Below are positions 54,109 through 63,016 of a stretch of DNA of 64,000 bases, piece by piece. The stretch is from Bacteroides caecimuris. GTDB taxonomy: Bacteria > Bacteroidota > Bacteroidia > Bacteroidales > Bacteroidaceae. How positions within the stretch are numbered: position 1 is the stretch's first letter; every line of letters begins with the position of its first letter. Where the stretch lies: assembly GCF_001688725.2 (NCBI RefSeq), contig NZ_CP015401.2, positions 2,666,001 to 2,730,000 on the forward strand. The letters are read 5' to 3'. The translations under genes and the position numbers were made by a program. Under the pieces are notes generated by a model. That model made no database searches and was not told the origin of the DNA. It saw nothing but the letters and a program-made list of their open reading frames with translations.

Positions 54109-54152
54109 AAAGAACAAACTTGCGAAGCTAATGTCTTTCAAGTTTGTTCTTT
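54109..54152 (+). terminator. Terminator after the HU / small ribosomal peptide genes
   Basis: AAAGAACAAACTTG (54109-54122) pairs perfectly with CAAGTTTGTTCTTT (54139-54152), followed by GTTTAAG. Confidence 0.6.
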
Positions 54153-54238
54153 GTTTAAGTAGCTAACCCAAAATGAACAATTAGTAAAAAATGTTGTTCA
54201 CATAAATGAGATTCAATCAATAATAAGGAAACAGAAAA

Positions 54239-55813
54239 GTGACAAGTGAACTAGTAGTTGACGTACAGCCCAAAGAAGTCTCCATCGCCCTTCTCGAAGA
54301 TAAGAGCTTGGTAGAACTTCAAAGCGAAGGAAGAAATATTTCTTTCTCTGTGGGCAATATGTATTTGGGACGTATCAAGAAATTGATGCCCGGACTGAAT
54401 GCATGCTTTGTAGACGTCGGTTACGAGAAAGACGCTTTCCTTCATTATCTAGACTTGGGTCCTCAATTTAACTCACTCGAAAAGTTTGTAAAGCAGACTT
54501 TAAGCGACAAAAAGAAGCTGACCTCCATCAGCAAAGCAACCCTGCTTCCCGATCTTGACAAGGATGGAACAGTAGCCAATACCCTCAAGGTAGGACAAGA
54601 AGTTGTGGTGCAAATCGTTAAGGAACCGATCTCCACTAAGGGACCGCGACTGACGTCCGAAATTTCGTTTGCCGGACGCTATCTCGTACTAATCCCTTTT
54701 AATGACAAGGTTTCTGTTTCACAAAAAATTAAATCGAGCGAAGAACGCGCCCGCCTGAAACAATTGCTGATGAGCATCAAGCCGAAAAACTTCGGTGTCA
54801 TCGTCCGCACGGTAGCTGAAGGCAAACGCGTAGCCGAACTCGACGGAGAGCTTAGAGTCCTGATAAAACATTGGGAAGATGCGATGGTAAAAGTACAAAA
54901 AGCCACCAAGTATCCGACGTTAATTTATGAAGAAACCAGCCGCGCCGTAGGTTTGTTGCGCGACCTCTTCAACCCTTCTTTTGAGAATATTCACGTCAAC
55001 GATGAGGCTGTGTACAATGAAATTAAAGACTATGTATCACTGATTGCGCCCGACCGGGCCAATATCGTGAAACTGTACAAAGGTCAACTTCCCATTTACG
55101 ACAATTTCGGTATCACCAAGCAGATTAAATCATCGTTTGGTAAAACAATCTCTTACAAGAGTGGTGCCTATCTGATTATTGAGCACACTGAGGCGCTTCA
55201 CGTAGTAGACGTGAACAGCGGTAACCGCACCAAGAATGCCAACGGGCAGGAAGGTAACGCACTCGAAGTAAACTTGGGAGCCGCCGATGAGCTGGCGCGC
55301 CAATTGCGATTAAGAGATATGGGTGGTATCATCGTCGTGGACTTCATCGATATGAATGAAGCCGAGAACCGTCAGAAGCTTTATGAACGAATGTGTGCCA
55401 ATATGCAGAAAGACAGGGCACGGCATAATATTCTGCCACTTAGCAAATTCGGGCTAATGCAGATTACACGCCAACGTGTGCGTCCGGCAATGGACGTCAA
55501 CACGACCGAAACCTGCCCCACTTGCTTCGGCAAAGGCACTATCAAGTCGTCCATTCTTTTTACGGACACTTTGGAGAGTAAAATTGATTACCTGGTCAAT
55601 AAACTGAAGGTTAAGAAATTCTCGTTACACGTCCATCCGTATGTCGCCGCTTACATCAATCAGGGGATCGTTTCCCTGAAACGGAAGTGGCAGATGAAAT
55701 ACGGATTCGGTATCAAGATTATTCCAAGTCAAAAACTCGCATTTCTGCAATATGTGTTCTATGATACACATGGAGAGGAAATCGATATGAAGGAAGAATT
55801 CGAAATCAAATAG
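54239..55813 (+). CDS. rng: Ribonuclease G/E family endoribonuclease
   Basis: 524 residues from GTG 54239. An S1 RNA-binding part (about 35-130; N-M-Y-L-G-R-I-K-K-L-M-P-G, A-F-L-H) is followed by the catalytic DNase-I-like part (V-V-D-V-N-S-G-N-R near 325 and I-V-V-D-F-I-D-M near 365 supply metal-binding Asps) and the Zn-link C-P-T-C near 430. No long C-terminal scaffold, so it is RNase G-like rather than RNase E. It cuts rRNA precursors and mRNA. Ends in a textbook terminator. Confidence 0.92.
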   Translation: MTSELVVDVQPKEVSIALLEDKSLVELQSEGRNISFSVGNMYLGRIKKLMPGLNACFVDVGYEKDAFLHYLDLGPQFNSLEKFVKQTLSDKKKLTSISKATLLPDLDKDGTVANTLKVGQEVVVQIVKEPISTKGPRLTSEISFAGRYLVLIPFNDKVSVSQKIKSSEERARLKQLLMSIKPKNFGVIVRTVAEGKRVAELDGELRVLIKHWEDAMVKVQKATKYPTLIYEETSRAVGLLRDLFNPSFENIHVNDEAVYNEIKDYVSLIAPDRANIVKLYKGQLPIYDNFGITKQIKSSFGKTISYKSGAYLIIEHTEALHVVDVNSGNRTKNANGQEGNALEVNLGAADELARQLRLRDMGGIIVVDFIDMNEAENRQKLYERMCANMQKDRARHNILPLSKFGLMQITRQRVRPAMDVNTTETCPTCFGKGTIKSSILFTDTLESKIDYLVNKLKVKKFSLHVHPYVAAYINQGIVSLKRKWQMKYGFGIKIIPSQKLAFLQYVFYDTHGEEIDMKEEFEIK

Positions 55814-55818
55814 ACAGA

Positions 55819-55850
55819 AAAGGCGGCTGGTCAAAACGAGCCGCCTTTTT
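55819..55850 (+). terminator. Rho-independent terminator of rng
   Basis: AGGCGGCT (55821-55828) pairs with AGCCGCCT (55839-55846) around a 10-nt loop and runs into TTTTT. Confidence 0.85.
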
Positions 55851-55875
55851 GTTTAAACAACAACATATATCATCG

Positions 55876-56310
55876 TCAAGCTTCGCGCTTTGTAGACACA
55901 AAGCACTTGCGAAACACTACCGTATCTGCCAAAAAATAATTAAGCAATCCGGAGATAAGCAACGCCGCAAAGTTGCACCATATCACCCCCCACCCGAACA
56001 TCTTCTCAAAAATCAGCAAGAACAGCATTTTCACTAGAAAAGCTACTATAGAAGAAAGATTGAACACAAAGAAACGAATCCAAAAATCGCGCATACACCT
56101 ACCACTTATGCGGTTTTTCCATATCCAGCAATAGGAGCAGATAAAATTGCTCATCACTGCAAATTCGAACGAAATCACGGGAGAAACAATATATACTCCC
56201 CAATATCCCTCAAACAAATAATGGGAACATATCCACAATACAAACGTATCGACTCCCGTGCCGAACAGACGGCTCACTACAAATTCCAAATAAGTACGCA
56301 AAATTATCAA
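55876..56310 (-). CDS. GtrA-family membrane protein
   Basis: 144 residues with four hydrophobic helices (about 5-30, 35-60, 75-100, 105-130), start F-V-V-S-R-L-F-G-T-G-V-D-T-F-V. The GtrA family (Wzx-like small flippases) helps move lipid-linked sugars. It overlaps the phosphatidyltransferase gene by 4 bp, which suggests a shared role in lipid or glycolipid metabolism. Confidence 0.8.
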   Translation of the reverse strand: MIILRTYLEFVVSRLFGTGVDTFVLWICSHYLFEGYWGVYIVSPVISFEFAVMSNFICSYCWIWKNRISGRCMRDFWIRFFVFNLSSIVAFLVKMLFLLIFEKMFGWGVIWCNFAALLISGLLNYFLADTVVFRKCFVSTKREA

Positions 56311-57011
56311 TCCTCCTTTTTTCCGGGGTTATAGGGTTTCAACGGATCGCGTTCGGAAAGAATACGGCGATCTATAAGAAATTGGCTGAGCCATGCTCCG
56401 AAAAGGAAAAGGGCTATCAGCAAGCCGATAATATCAAATATACCCAATGTCTGCCCGGCAATAGTATAGATAGTTGATGACAAAGGAGTATACATAAACA
56501 CGGTATTGATGAGTATGACTACCAGCCGGAATTCCGTAGGTCCGAAGCTACCATAAGTGAGCCGGAACTCATCTTTGATAATCGTGGAAATATATGTATA
56601 AATGGAAAGCACCAAGTATCCCGCCAACACCAACATGGCTACATCAAGCCTAAACATGGGAGAAATGCCAGCACCGATACACATGATGCAAATAGTCACC
56701 GCATCCAACGTATGATCGATAAAGAATCCGTAAACGGGACGCTGCGTGTGACGTACGCGTGCCAACGTTCCATCAAGGCTGTCGCCATACCAATTGATAA
56801 CCAGCCCCAATGATGAAATCCATAAATAATTTTTATCTATATGAGCCAAAGCGAAACCCAGCCCACAAATAACGGCACCCAACAATCCAATGTATGTCAA
56901 CGTATCCGAAGTCATCCACAACGGCTGTCTTTCTGCCATCCAAATCAATACTTTCTTCTCCATTGCATTGAGCAATGAAGTCTGTATCCTGTTTGATGTT
57001 TCTTTTCCCAT
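56307..57011 (-). CDS. CDP-alcohol phosphatidyltransferase family enzyme
   Basis: 234 residues from ATG 57011 (M-G-K-E-T); an earlier ATG at 57059 adds an unlike stretch. The family signature D-G-x2-A-R-x8-G-x3-D-x3-D is met by D-G-T-L-A-R then G-F-F-I-D-H-T-L-D. Six helices are seen. Which alcohol (inositol, glycerol phosphate or other) is used is not clear. Confidence 0.85.
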   Translation of the reverse strand: MGKETSNRIQTSLLNAMEKKVLIWMAERQPLWMTSDTLTYIGLLGAVICGLGFALAHIDKNYLWISSLGLVINWYGDSLDGTLARVRHTQRPVYGFFIDHTLDAVTICIMCIGAGISPMFRLDVAMLVLAGYLVLSIYTYISTIIKDEFRLTYGSFGPTEFRLVVILINTVFMYTPLSSTIYTIAGQTLGIFDIIGLLIALFLFGAWLSQFLIDRRILSERDPLKPYNPGKKED

Positions 57012-57102
57012 TCGTAATTTTTTATGCAAAATAAATCTTATTACCACAAATGTGGACATATTACAACTTCTTTTTGAGGCTATTTAACACTTTGAAGTGC
57101 CA

Positions 57103-58395
57103 TCAAGGAAAAATAATCCGAAATTTGGTCCATCCATCGACGTATGTACGGAGGGAGAATGTACATCCGTGACGCATCAGCACTTCGCGGATAAAGACAA
57201 GTCCAATGCCTTGTCCGTCGGGCTTAGTCGAAAAGAAAGGGCTGAACAGTTTTGCCTGCGTTTCTTTGTCGATGCCTTTGCCGTTGTCCATTATTTCGAT
57301 AGCGGCGGGCGAAAGGGTGCGGAGGACGATTTCACCATCCGTTTCAATGCTTTCGGCTGCATTTTTTATGATGTTGACAAGCACTTGTTCGAATAAAGCA
57401 ACATCCAACATCACTTTTGCCAAGGATTCATCTAGTTCCATGCGAATCCGGATATGGCGGTCGGCACATATACCCTCCATGAAGCGTGTGCAGGTGAGCA
57501 ACAGACTGTTCAGACAAACAGGAGAAAGAGTAGGTTCGGGTATCTTCACCACATCGGCAAAACGGGTAATAAAACGACTCATCGAGAAGCAACGGTCGGT
57601 ACATACACGCATCACGTTGCAGATGTCTTCCATTCCTTCTTCGCTGGAAAGAGCTTGTTCTACCGTATCCAGTGTGGAAGTAATGCCGGCAGTCGTATTG
57701 TTCACTTCGTGGGCAATCATGCGGATCACTTTCTCGTATGCTTTCTTTTCCGCTTTCATCACTTCGTCGGTAAGGGTTTCTACCAAATAGAAGGGATGCT
57801 GAAATCCACGATCAATGAAAGAAGAATGAGTACACCGGTAGATATTCGAGTCGTTCAGACGGACGGTCACCGTCTCTCCTTTCGGGAGGTTGGCCAATTC
57901 CACCGCTAACGGAGAATCAATCTCTTTCATCTTCTTGCCTTGTACGTCTTCCAAACGAACTCCGAGCATCTTCAAAGCCATCGGATTCAATTCTGATAGG
58001 TCTTCATCAAGGGAAGTTATAATTACCCCCATCGGAGAAGCTTTAATCAGCAAATCGAGAAAATGATTTTGTTCACGCAGGCGGAGACGTTCATTCTTGA
58101 GCTGTTCCATCATGCGGTTGAAGATATTCACTATACGATCGGCCTCATATTGACCTACAGGACTAAGACGACTACTGAAATCCTGCTCACGCAACAACTC
58201 CATACCGCTTCCGATTGTATTCAACGGTTTCACAATCTTACGATAGAAAAAGATCAGATAAATGAAGATGAAAAGTATCAGCCCCTCTCCTATGTAGAAA
58301 AAGATTGTATTCAGTTGACTGGAAAGGAACAGCAAGACACCACCTAATACCAGCAGCAGAAAGACTAGTATGTAAAAGAATCCTTGTATACGCAC
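57103..58395 (-). CDS. NtrB-like sensor histidine kinase
   Basis: 430 residues: two membrane helices close together (about 5-25 and 33-50) with almost no periplasmic part, a HAMP-like linker (about 55-105), a PAS domain (about 110-215), the H-box M-I-A-H-E-V-N-N-T near 225, then N-box I-I-K-N-A-A-E-S, G1 D-N-G-K-G-I-D and G2 G-Q-G-I-G-L. It pairs with the NtrC-like regulator 57 bp upstream in the same operon. Confidence 0.9.
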   Translation of the reverse strand: MRIQGFFYILVFLLLVLGGVLLFLSSQLNTIFFYIGEGLILFIFIYLIFFYRKIVKPLNTIGSGMELLREQDFSSRLSPVGQYEADRIVNIFNRMMEQLKNERLRLREQNHFLDLLIKASPMGVIITSLDEDLSELNPMALKMLGVRLEDVQGKKMKEIDSPLAVELANLPKGETVTVRLNDSNIYRCTHSSFIDRGFQHPFYLVETLTDEVMKAEKKAYEKVIRMIAHEVNNTTAGITSTLDTVEQALSSEEGMEDICNVMRVCTDRCFSMSRFITRFADVVKIPEPTLSPVCLNSLLLTCTRFMEGICADRHIRIRMELDESLAKVMLDVALFEQVLVNIIKNAAESIETDGEIVLRTLSPAAIEIMDNGKGIDKETQAKLFSPFFSTKPDGQGIGLVFIREVLMRHGCTFSLRTYVDGWTKFRIIFP

Positions 58396-58452
58396 GTTAT
58401 CTATAGCTAACGATTAATCTTATATGATTAGGCACGTACGTACCTAAATCTA

Positions 58453-59802
58453 TCACATTGTTATATTATATTTCTCGAGACGACGGTAGAGTGCAGCACG
58501 GCTGATACCCAATGCTGTAGCTACCTGACTCAAATTTCCTTTGTAACGGTCCAACGCCTGGAGAATGGTTTGGCGTTCTATTTCATCCAAAGTCATACCG
58601 GCCAGAGTTGCGCCTTCGGTCACTCTTACGTCATCGTGGCGAATATACTGTGCATCAAAGTCGGAAGCATCAAGTAGCGGTTTACCACTTACCAAAATGG
58701 TACGTTCCACCAAGTTTTTCAATTCACGAATATTCCCCGGATAGGGCAAACGGCTCAAGAATTGCAGGGCATCGGCAGAGAACTCCGTACGGGGCAATCC
58801 GTTAGTTACCGCCTGACGGTCAGCAAAATGACGTGCCAGCAAGGGAATATCTTCGCGACGTTCGCGCAGGGCAGGCAGTTTCACTGTTATCAGATTGATA
58901 CGATAGAAAAGGTCTTCACGAAACGTACGTTCGCCCACCATCTTGCGCAAATCGGCATTGGTGGCTGATACTACCCGGATATCTGTCTTTCGCGGACGGC
59001 TGTCGCCAAGCACTTCAAATGTCTGATCCTGCAATACACGCAGTAACTTCACCTGGCACGAAGGATCGAGATCACCTATTTCGTCTAGAAAAATCGTTCC
59101 TTTATTTGCCATTTCGAAACGTCCGATACGATCTGTAGAAGCATCGGTAAAAGCCCCTTTCTTGTGCCCGAACATTTCACTTTCGAACAGGCTTTGAGAG
59201 ATACCGCCAAGATTCACTTTCACAAAGGGGTGTTTGGCTCGCTGACTGTTGATATGAATGGCCTCGGCTATCAATTCTTTGCCTGTTCCGCTTTCCCCTG
59301 TAATCAGGACAGAAGCATTGGTCTTTGCTATACGGGCAATGGTGTTCAACACGTCCGTCAATCCCTGGCTACGCCCGATGATGTGACTGCGGTCGAAAGC
59401 ATCATTCTGTTCTTGTGTTGGTTCCTGTGGAGTGCCCGAAAGTTGAAGTGCCGTTTCGATGCGTTGCAACAAGGCGGCATTATTCCAAGGTTTCGTAATG
59501 AAATCAAAAGCTCCTGCCTGCATTCCTTGTACGGCTAGTTGGATACTTCCCCAAGCGGTCATCAATATCACCGGTGTTTCGGGACGGAATATTTTTACTT
59601 GTTTGAGTAGGGTCAAACCCTCCTCACCCGTTGTAGAAAGAGTGAAGTTCATATCCATCAGGATTAAATCCGGAGCTATGGAACGTACTACTTCCATAGC
59701 TTCCCGTGGACCGGGAACGGTCTGTGGTTCATATCCTGCCCGCTTCAACATGAAGCTAAGCGAAGAACGCACTGCGCTGTCATCGTCAATTATCAGAATC
59801 AT
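58453..59802 (-). CDS. NtrC-family sigma-54-dependent response regulator
   Basis: 449 residues from ATG 59802 (M-I-L-I-I-D-D-D-S-A); upstream extension is unlikely. Receiver about 1-120 (D-D-D at start, phospho-Asp in I-L-M-D-M near 52), AAA+ domain about 145-370 (G-E-S-G-T-G-K-E Walker A near 170, G-A-F-T-D-A sigma-54 loop near 215, R-fingers L-F-Y-R-I-N-L-I), and a Fis-type HTH at the end (L-S-Q-V-A-T-A-L-G-I-S-R-A-A-L-Y-R-R). It activates sigma-54 promoters; the efflux genes upstream are possible targets. Confidence 0.92.
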   Translation of the reverse strand: MILIIDDDSAVRSSLSFMLKRAGYEPQTVPGPREAMEVVRSIAPDLILMDMNFTLSTTGEEGLTLLKQVKIFRPETPVILMTAWGSIQLAVQGMQAGAFDFITKPWNNAALLQRIETALQLSGTPQEPTQEQNDAFDRSHIIGRSQGLTDVLNTIARIAKTNASVLITGESGTGKELIAEAIHINSQRAKHPFVKVNLGGISQSLFESEMFGHKKGAFTDASTDRIGRFEMANKGTIFLDEIGDLDPSCQVKLLRVLQDQTFEVLGDSRPRKTDIRVVSATNADLRKMVGERTFREDLFYRINLITVKLPALRERREDIPLLARHFADRQAVTNGLPRTEFSADALQFLSRLPYPGNIRELKNLVERTILVSGKPLLDASDFDAQYIRHDDVRVTEGATLAGMTLDEIERQTILQALDRYKGNLSQVATALGISRAALYRRLEKYNITM

Positions 59803-59851
59803 AGTTATATTTGAGTTTTGCCCAGTCAATTAACAACTTTGTCTCACACTC

Positions 59852-59882
59852 CAAAGGTACTAATAAATAGTTTGCTACCAAA
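59852..59882 (-). promoter_or_regulatory. Promoter of the two-component operon
   Basis: On the minus strand TTTG (plus 59879-59882), 19 bp, TACCTTTG (plus 59852-59859); about 50 bp before the regulator start. Confidence 0.6.
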
Positions 59883-60034
59883 TGATTGATATATAAATCA
59901 CGGAATGCACGCTTCAATAATACAAGTTACGTAATAAAGCTGTTTTCTTATTATTGTATTTAAGATTTTCCACTGCACTAAATAAAGATTTTCAGTACAG
60001 TAATTTATAATTATTTATGCAGTCGAGTAATTAT

Positions 60035-60118
60035 CCCGTTATAACGGGACAATAGTCACCTTATAGAGTGATAAATATCATCTTATAAGGTGACTATTGT
60101 CACTCTATAAGATGACCA
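60035..60118. repeat. Nested palindromes and dispersed repeat, copy B
   Basis: CCCGTTATAACGGG (60035-60048) is a perfect palindrome; ACAATAGTCACCTTATA (60049-60065) is perfectly mirrored at 60084-60100; related motifs TATAGAGTGA and CTATAAGATGAC follow. GTTATAACGGGACAATAGTC matches the copy at 28783 with two changes. The rest of 59883-60245 is A/T-rich with no gene. Confidence 0.75.
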
Positions 60119-60245
60119 CCTGTCTTCGAAAGGATTAAAACTCTTAAGATACGAAATTAATTTGTAAAAAGCAAGAACGGAATAGAAAATAATACTATTT
60201 ACTGCAAGTTCCTCCATAAGAATCAAAAGCTTTTTCCTACCCTTT

Positions 60246-61724
60246 CTATTGCCGGATGATTTCATCAAAATCAGCTTCAAGTTCGGTATTGGTACGAAAA
60301 TCCCATAGCGTCAGACTGCGAATCTGATAATAGTAATACCAATAATAATAGAGTTCGGAAATATGTTTCTGTCTTGCCTCATCTTTAGAGTTCTGCGCAT
60401 CATTCAGGTCTAAGGTATTAATTTTACCTATCAGGAAAGTTTCAATACTGGTCTTATAACGTTGCTGTGCAATTGCATCGGCTTCCTTCGCTATGTCCAA
60501 CTGCTGCGCCTGATTATTGAAATGCTCCACCAACAAAAAGATATCCTGGTTGAAGTTGATCTGTTCCTGGCGGATCTTTGAAAGCACCACATCCCGGTTA
60601 CTCTTGGCTACCCGGACTTTCCCACGGCGTTTTCCCCAATCGAGAATCGGAATCTTAACACCTACCTGAACAATCTGATTATCCTGCAAGTTCCTGTAAA
60701 CGGCTGGAAAATTCCGGTTCTCACCCGTATATCCCACGCTTGCAAACAAATCGACACTACGCAAATTTCCACGTGCGGTAGCTACTTCATAATCGGCTTC
60801 CAACTGGCGACGACGGATATTCTGTGCAAAAGAATTACGTTCCAATGCTTTATTTAACACCTGATTGTACTCCATCCTCGGGCCTTCTACAGCTTCGGGA
60901 AGAACAGGACTGAGTACTTCATCCTCCCCTACTCCCAGAAAGGCACGGAGTTGGAACATCTTGGCATTAAGATCACTCTCTGTTTCCGTCAATGCTGCTT
61001 TTGCATTTAAGGCAGAAAGCTTCAACTGCAAGAGTTCATTCTCGGAAATCTGCCCCATTTTGCGTTTGGCAAGGGCTACTTCATAAAGGTGGTCGGCGTT
61101 TGTCTGATTCTGTTTCGCCGTACCAAGATTTTCTTTTGCCAACAAAAGATTAAAATAATAGGTGATGGTACGCATCGTCACTTCTTCGGTAGCAGTGATA
61201 AAAGCAGCTTTTGCTTCGGCATAACGAACCGGTTCGATACGTCTGTTCCACTTTATATTATTGACTCCAAAGATGGGTTGTATAAGTTTCAATGTGACAG
61301 GAACCGACATAAAATGACGGTTTCCTCCAGCTCCCAATTGCTTGATATAGTCGAGAGAGGAGGTCAGCGAAAGCTTACCACCGGTAAGCCAGATGTTTTG
61401 GTCAATGGAAAGATCACCGGTAAGCCCCAATGTGTTATTGCGGACGAAACCGTAAGAACCATCCGAATTTTGATAGGAACTATATGATTTGTTATAATTG
61501 GGAAGGGTTCCGGTCAGGTTGACTTCCGGCAGAAGATCGGCACGAAAGGTGCGAAACTCCCAATAGGCGGTTTTCAATTCATTCAAGGCAACAGCAGCGT
61601 CAACAGATTGAGCACGCGCCATAGCAATAGCTTCATTCAAGGTTATTTCCCTTTCCTTCTGTGCTGACAATGCCAACGGCAGGCAAACGGCAGCAAGAGC
61701 GAACAATATATTTTTCTTTTTCAT
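60246..61724 (-). CDS. TolC-family outer-membrane efflux protein
   Basis: 492 residues from ATG 61724 (M-K-K-K-N-I-L-F); another ATG 9 bp upstream directly abuts the permease stop. A signal ends about residue 21 (L-A-L-S-A-Q). Two OEP repeats follow (about 25-215 and 280-480) with long amphipathic helices (K-Q-N-Q-T-N-A-D-H-L-Y-E-V; Q-I-R-Q-E-Q-I-N-F-N-Q-D). It would form the outer-membrane channel for the permeases encoded before it. No membrane fusion protein is in the window; it may lie beyond the right edge. Confidence 0.9.
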   Translation of the reverse strand: MKKKNILFALAAVCLPLALSAQKEREITLNEAIAMARAQSVDAAVALNELKTAYWEFRTFRADLLPEVNLTGTLPNYNKSYSSYQNSDGSYGFVRNNTLGLTGDLSIDQNIWLTGGKLSLTSSLDYIKQLGAGGNRHFMSVPVTLKLIQPIFGVNNIKWNRRIEPVRYAEAKAAFITATEEVTMRTITYYFNLLLAKENLGTAKQNQTNADHLYEVALAKRKMGQISENELLQLKLSALNAKAALTETESDLNAKMFQLRAFLGVGEDEVLSPVLPEAVEGPRMEYNQVLNKALERNSFAQNIRRRQLEADYEVATARGNLRSVDLFASVGYTGENRNFPAVYRNLQDNQIVQVGVKIPILDWGKRRGKVRVAKSNRDVVLSKIRQEQINFNQDIFLLVEHFNNQAQQLDIAKEADAIAQQRYKTSIETFLIGKINTLDLNDAQNSKDEARQKHISELYYYWYYYYQIRSLTLWDFRTNTELEADFDEIIRQ

Positions 61725-61733
61725 TATGCACAT

Positions 61734-62987
61734 TTATTCTTCGCGCAGCGCTTCGGCAGGCTGTATGCGGATTACCTGACGGGCAGGAAACCAAATACCA
61801 ATAAGAACCATTAAAGACATCAGGAAGTAGGTTATGACAAATGTAATAAGAAAACGCACTACTCCCCACTCCATATACCCTTCAGTCAACTCCAGATGGC
61901 CGATATTATAACAGATGGCGGCGGCAGGCAAAGCAGCCAGAGTCAATAATAGCAATCCTTCTTTATTTAAACGTTGCCAAAGCTGCATCCGGCTGGACCC
62001 GACTGCTATACGAAGTGCAGACTCGGCACGACGGTGCTGCGTACGAAACCAAAATGTGCCGACAATACCCAGCAGAATATTGAGCAATAAAAAGCCCATC
62101 ATCCAAAGATGTATCTGTACTTGATTATAACTCCCTTGCTGGAAGCCATCCCGCAGATCTTCATAATCATGCACTTTCAGGATGAATAAGTTACCGACAC
62201 TCAACTGGTTGGCAGACAATTTCATCAAACGTTCCGCAAAGTCTTTAGAAGTCCCCGGTTTCACACGCAGGCAAACTTCTACATCTGAAGGATAAAGTTC
62301 ACTATCAAGTTTGGCCATTATCTTTTCAGAAAGAGCAATGGCTACATACCGGTCACTATAATTAGCCCAGAAGTCATTGTAACGCACTTTCTTCGATACT
62401 CCTCCTATCTTGTATACTCTCGTAGAATCATCCACATCGACCATTTCTTTACCCAACAGTGTACGATCGCCTTTATAATCTTTGGACCAGCAATTTTCAC
62501 CAACAACCACATTGCCATTCCTCAAAGCTTGTACCAACGGCTGATAACCACGTCCATCAGCACTTTGGTAACGGAAGACCTGAAAAAAGTCAGGGGTTAC
62601 CGAACGCCGTAGCGGATGAATAACCAATGTATCGATACGCAAAATACTACCGGAATTATTCCCGATATAGGGACGCGCATTTCTGGATATTGAAACGACC
62701 TCCACTTCCGGCAATCTCCGGAGACGATTGGTCAATTCAACAATGTCTTGTCCTAAAGATGTACTCTTTTGCTCTTTCGAAAGATAGGAATTACTCTTTT
62801 CGTTTTTCAGGCTTAGTTCCAAATAATACGTATCGGTAATATCAAATCCTACCGGTTCGTAATAAGTACGCGCTGTCACATACGTCCGATCGACCACATA
62901 CCACAGGACCACAAAAACAATTAACAGTTCTGACCATAACCATCCGTTTGACCGGCGCTCGTTCCATATTTGTTTTAATAGTTGCAT
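61734..62987 (-). CDS. MacB/FtsX-like ABC transporter permease
   Basis: 417 residues. Helix 1 (about 20-38), a periplasmic domain (about 60-275), and three C-terminal helices (about 285-395) with P-A-R-Q-V-I-R-I-Q-P-A-E-A-L-R near the end, the FtsX fingerprint. Bacteroides often carry two such permeases in tandem with a separate ATPase. It lies between another permease (29 bp) and TolC (adjacent). Confidence 0.87.
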   Translation of the reverse strand: MQLLKQIWNERRSNGWLWSELLIVFVVLWYVVDRTYVTARTYYEPVGFDITDTYYLELSLKNEKSNSYLSKEQKSTSLGQDIVELTNRLRRLPEVEVVSISRNARPYIGNNSGSILRIDTLVIHPLRRSVTPDFFQVFRYQSADGRGYQPLVQALRNGNVVVGENCWSKDYKGDRTLLGKEMVDVDDSTRVYKIGGVSKKVRYNDFWANYSDRYVAIALSEKIMAKLDSELYPSDVEVCLRVKPGTSKDFAERLMKLSANQLSVGNLFILKVHDYEDLRDGFQQGSYNQVQIHLWMMGFLLLNILLGIVGTFWFRTQHRRAESALRIAVGSSRMQLWQRLNKEGLLLLTLAALPAAAICYNIGHLELTEGYMEWGVVRFLITFVITYFLMSLMVLIGIWFPARQVIRIQPAEALREE

Positions 62988-63016
62988 TTTCTTTAGAATT
63001 TAGATGAGTTGAAGAA

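Noticed and set aside
57103..59882. Hybrid two-component system or ECF sigma control of the sialic-acid locus
   Set aside because: The two-component pair is NtrB/NtrC type beside efflux genes, and the sialic-acid locus has its own GntR regulator; SusC lacks an STN domain.
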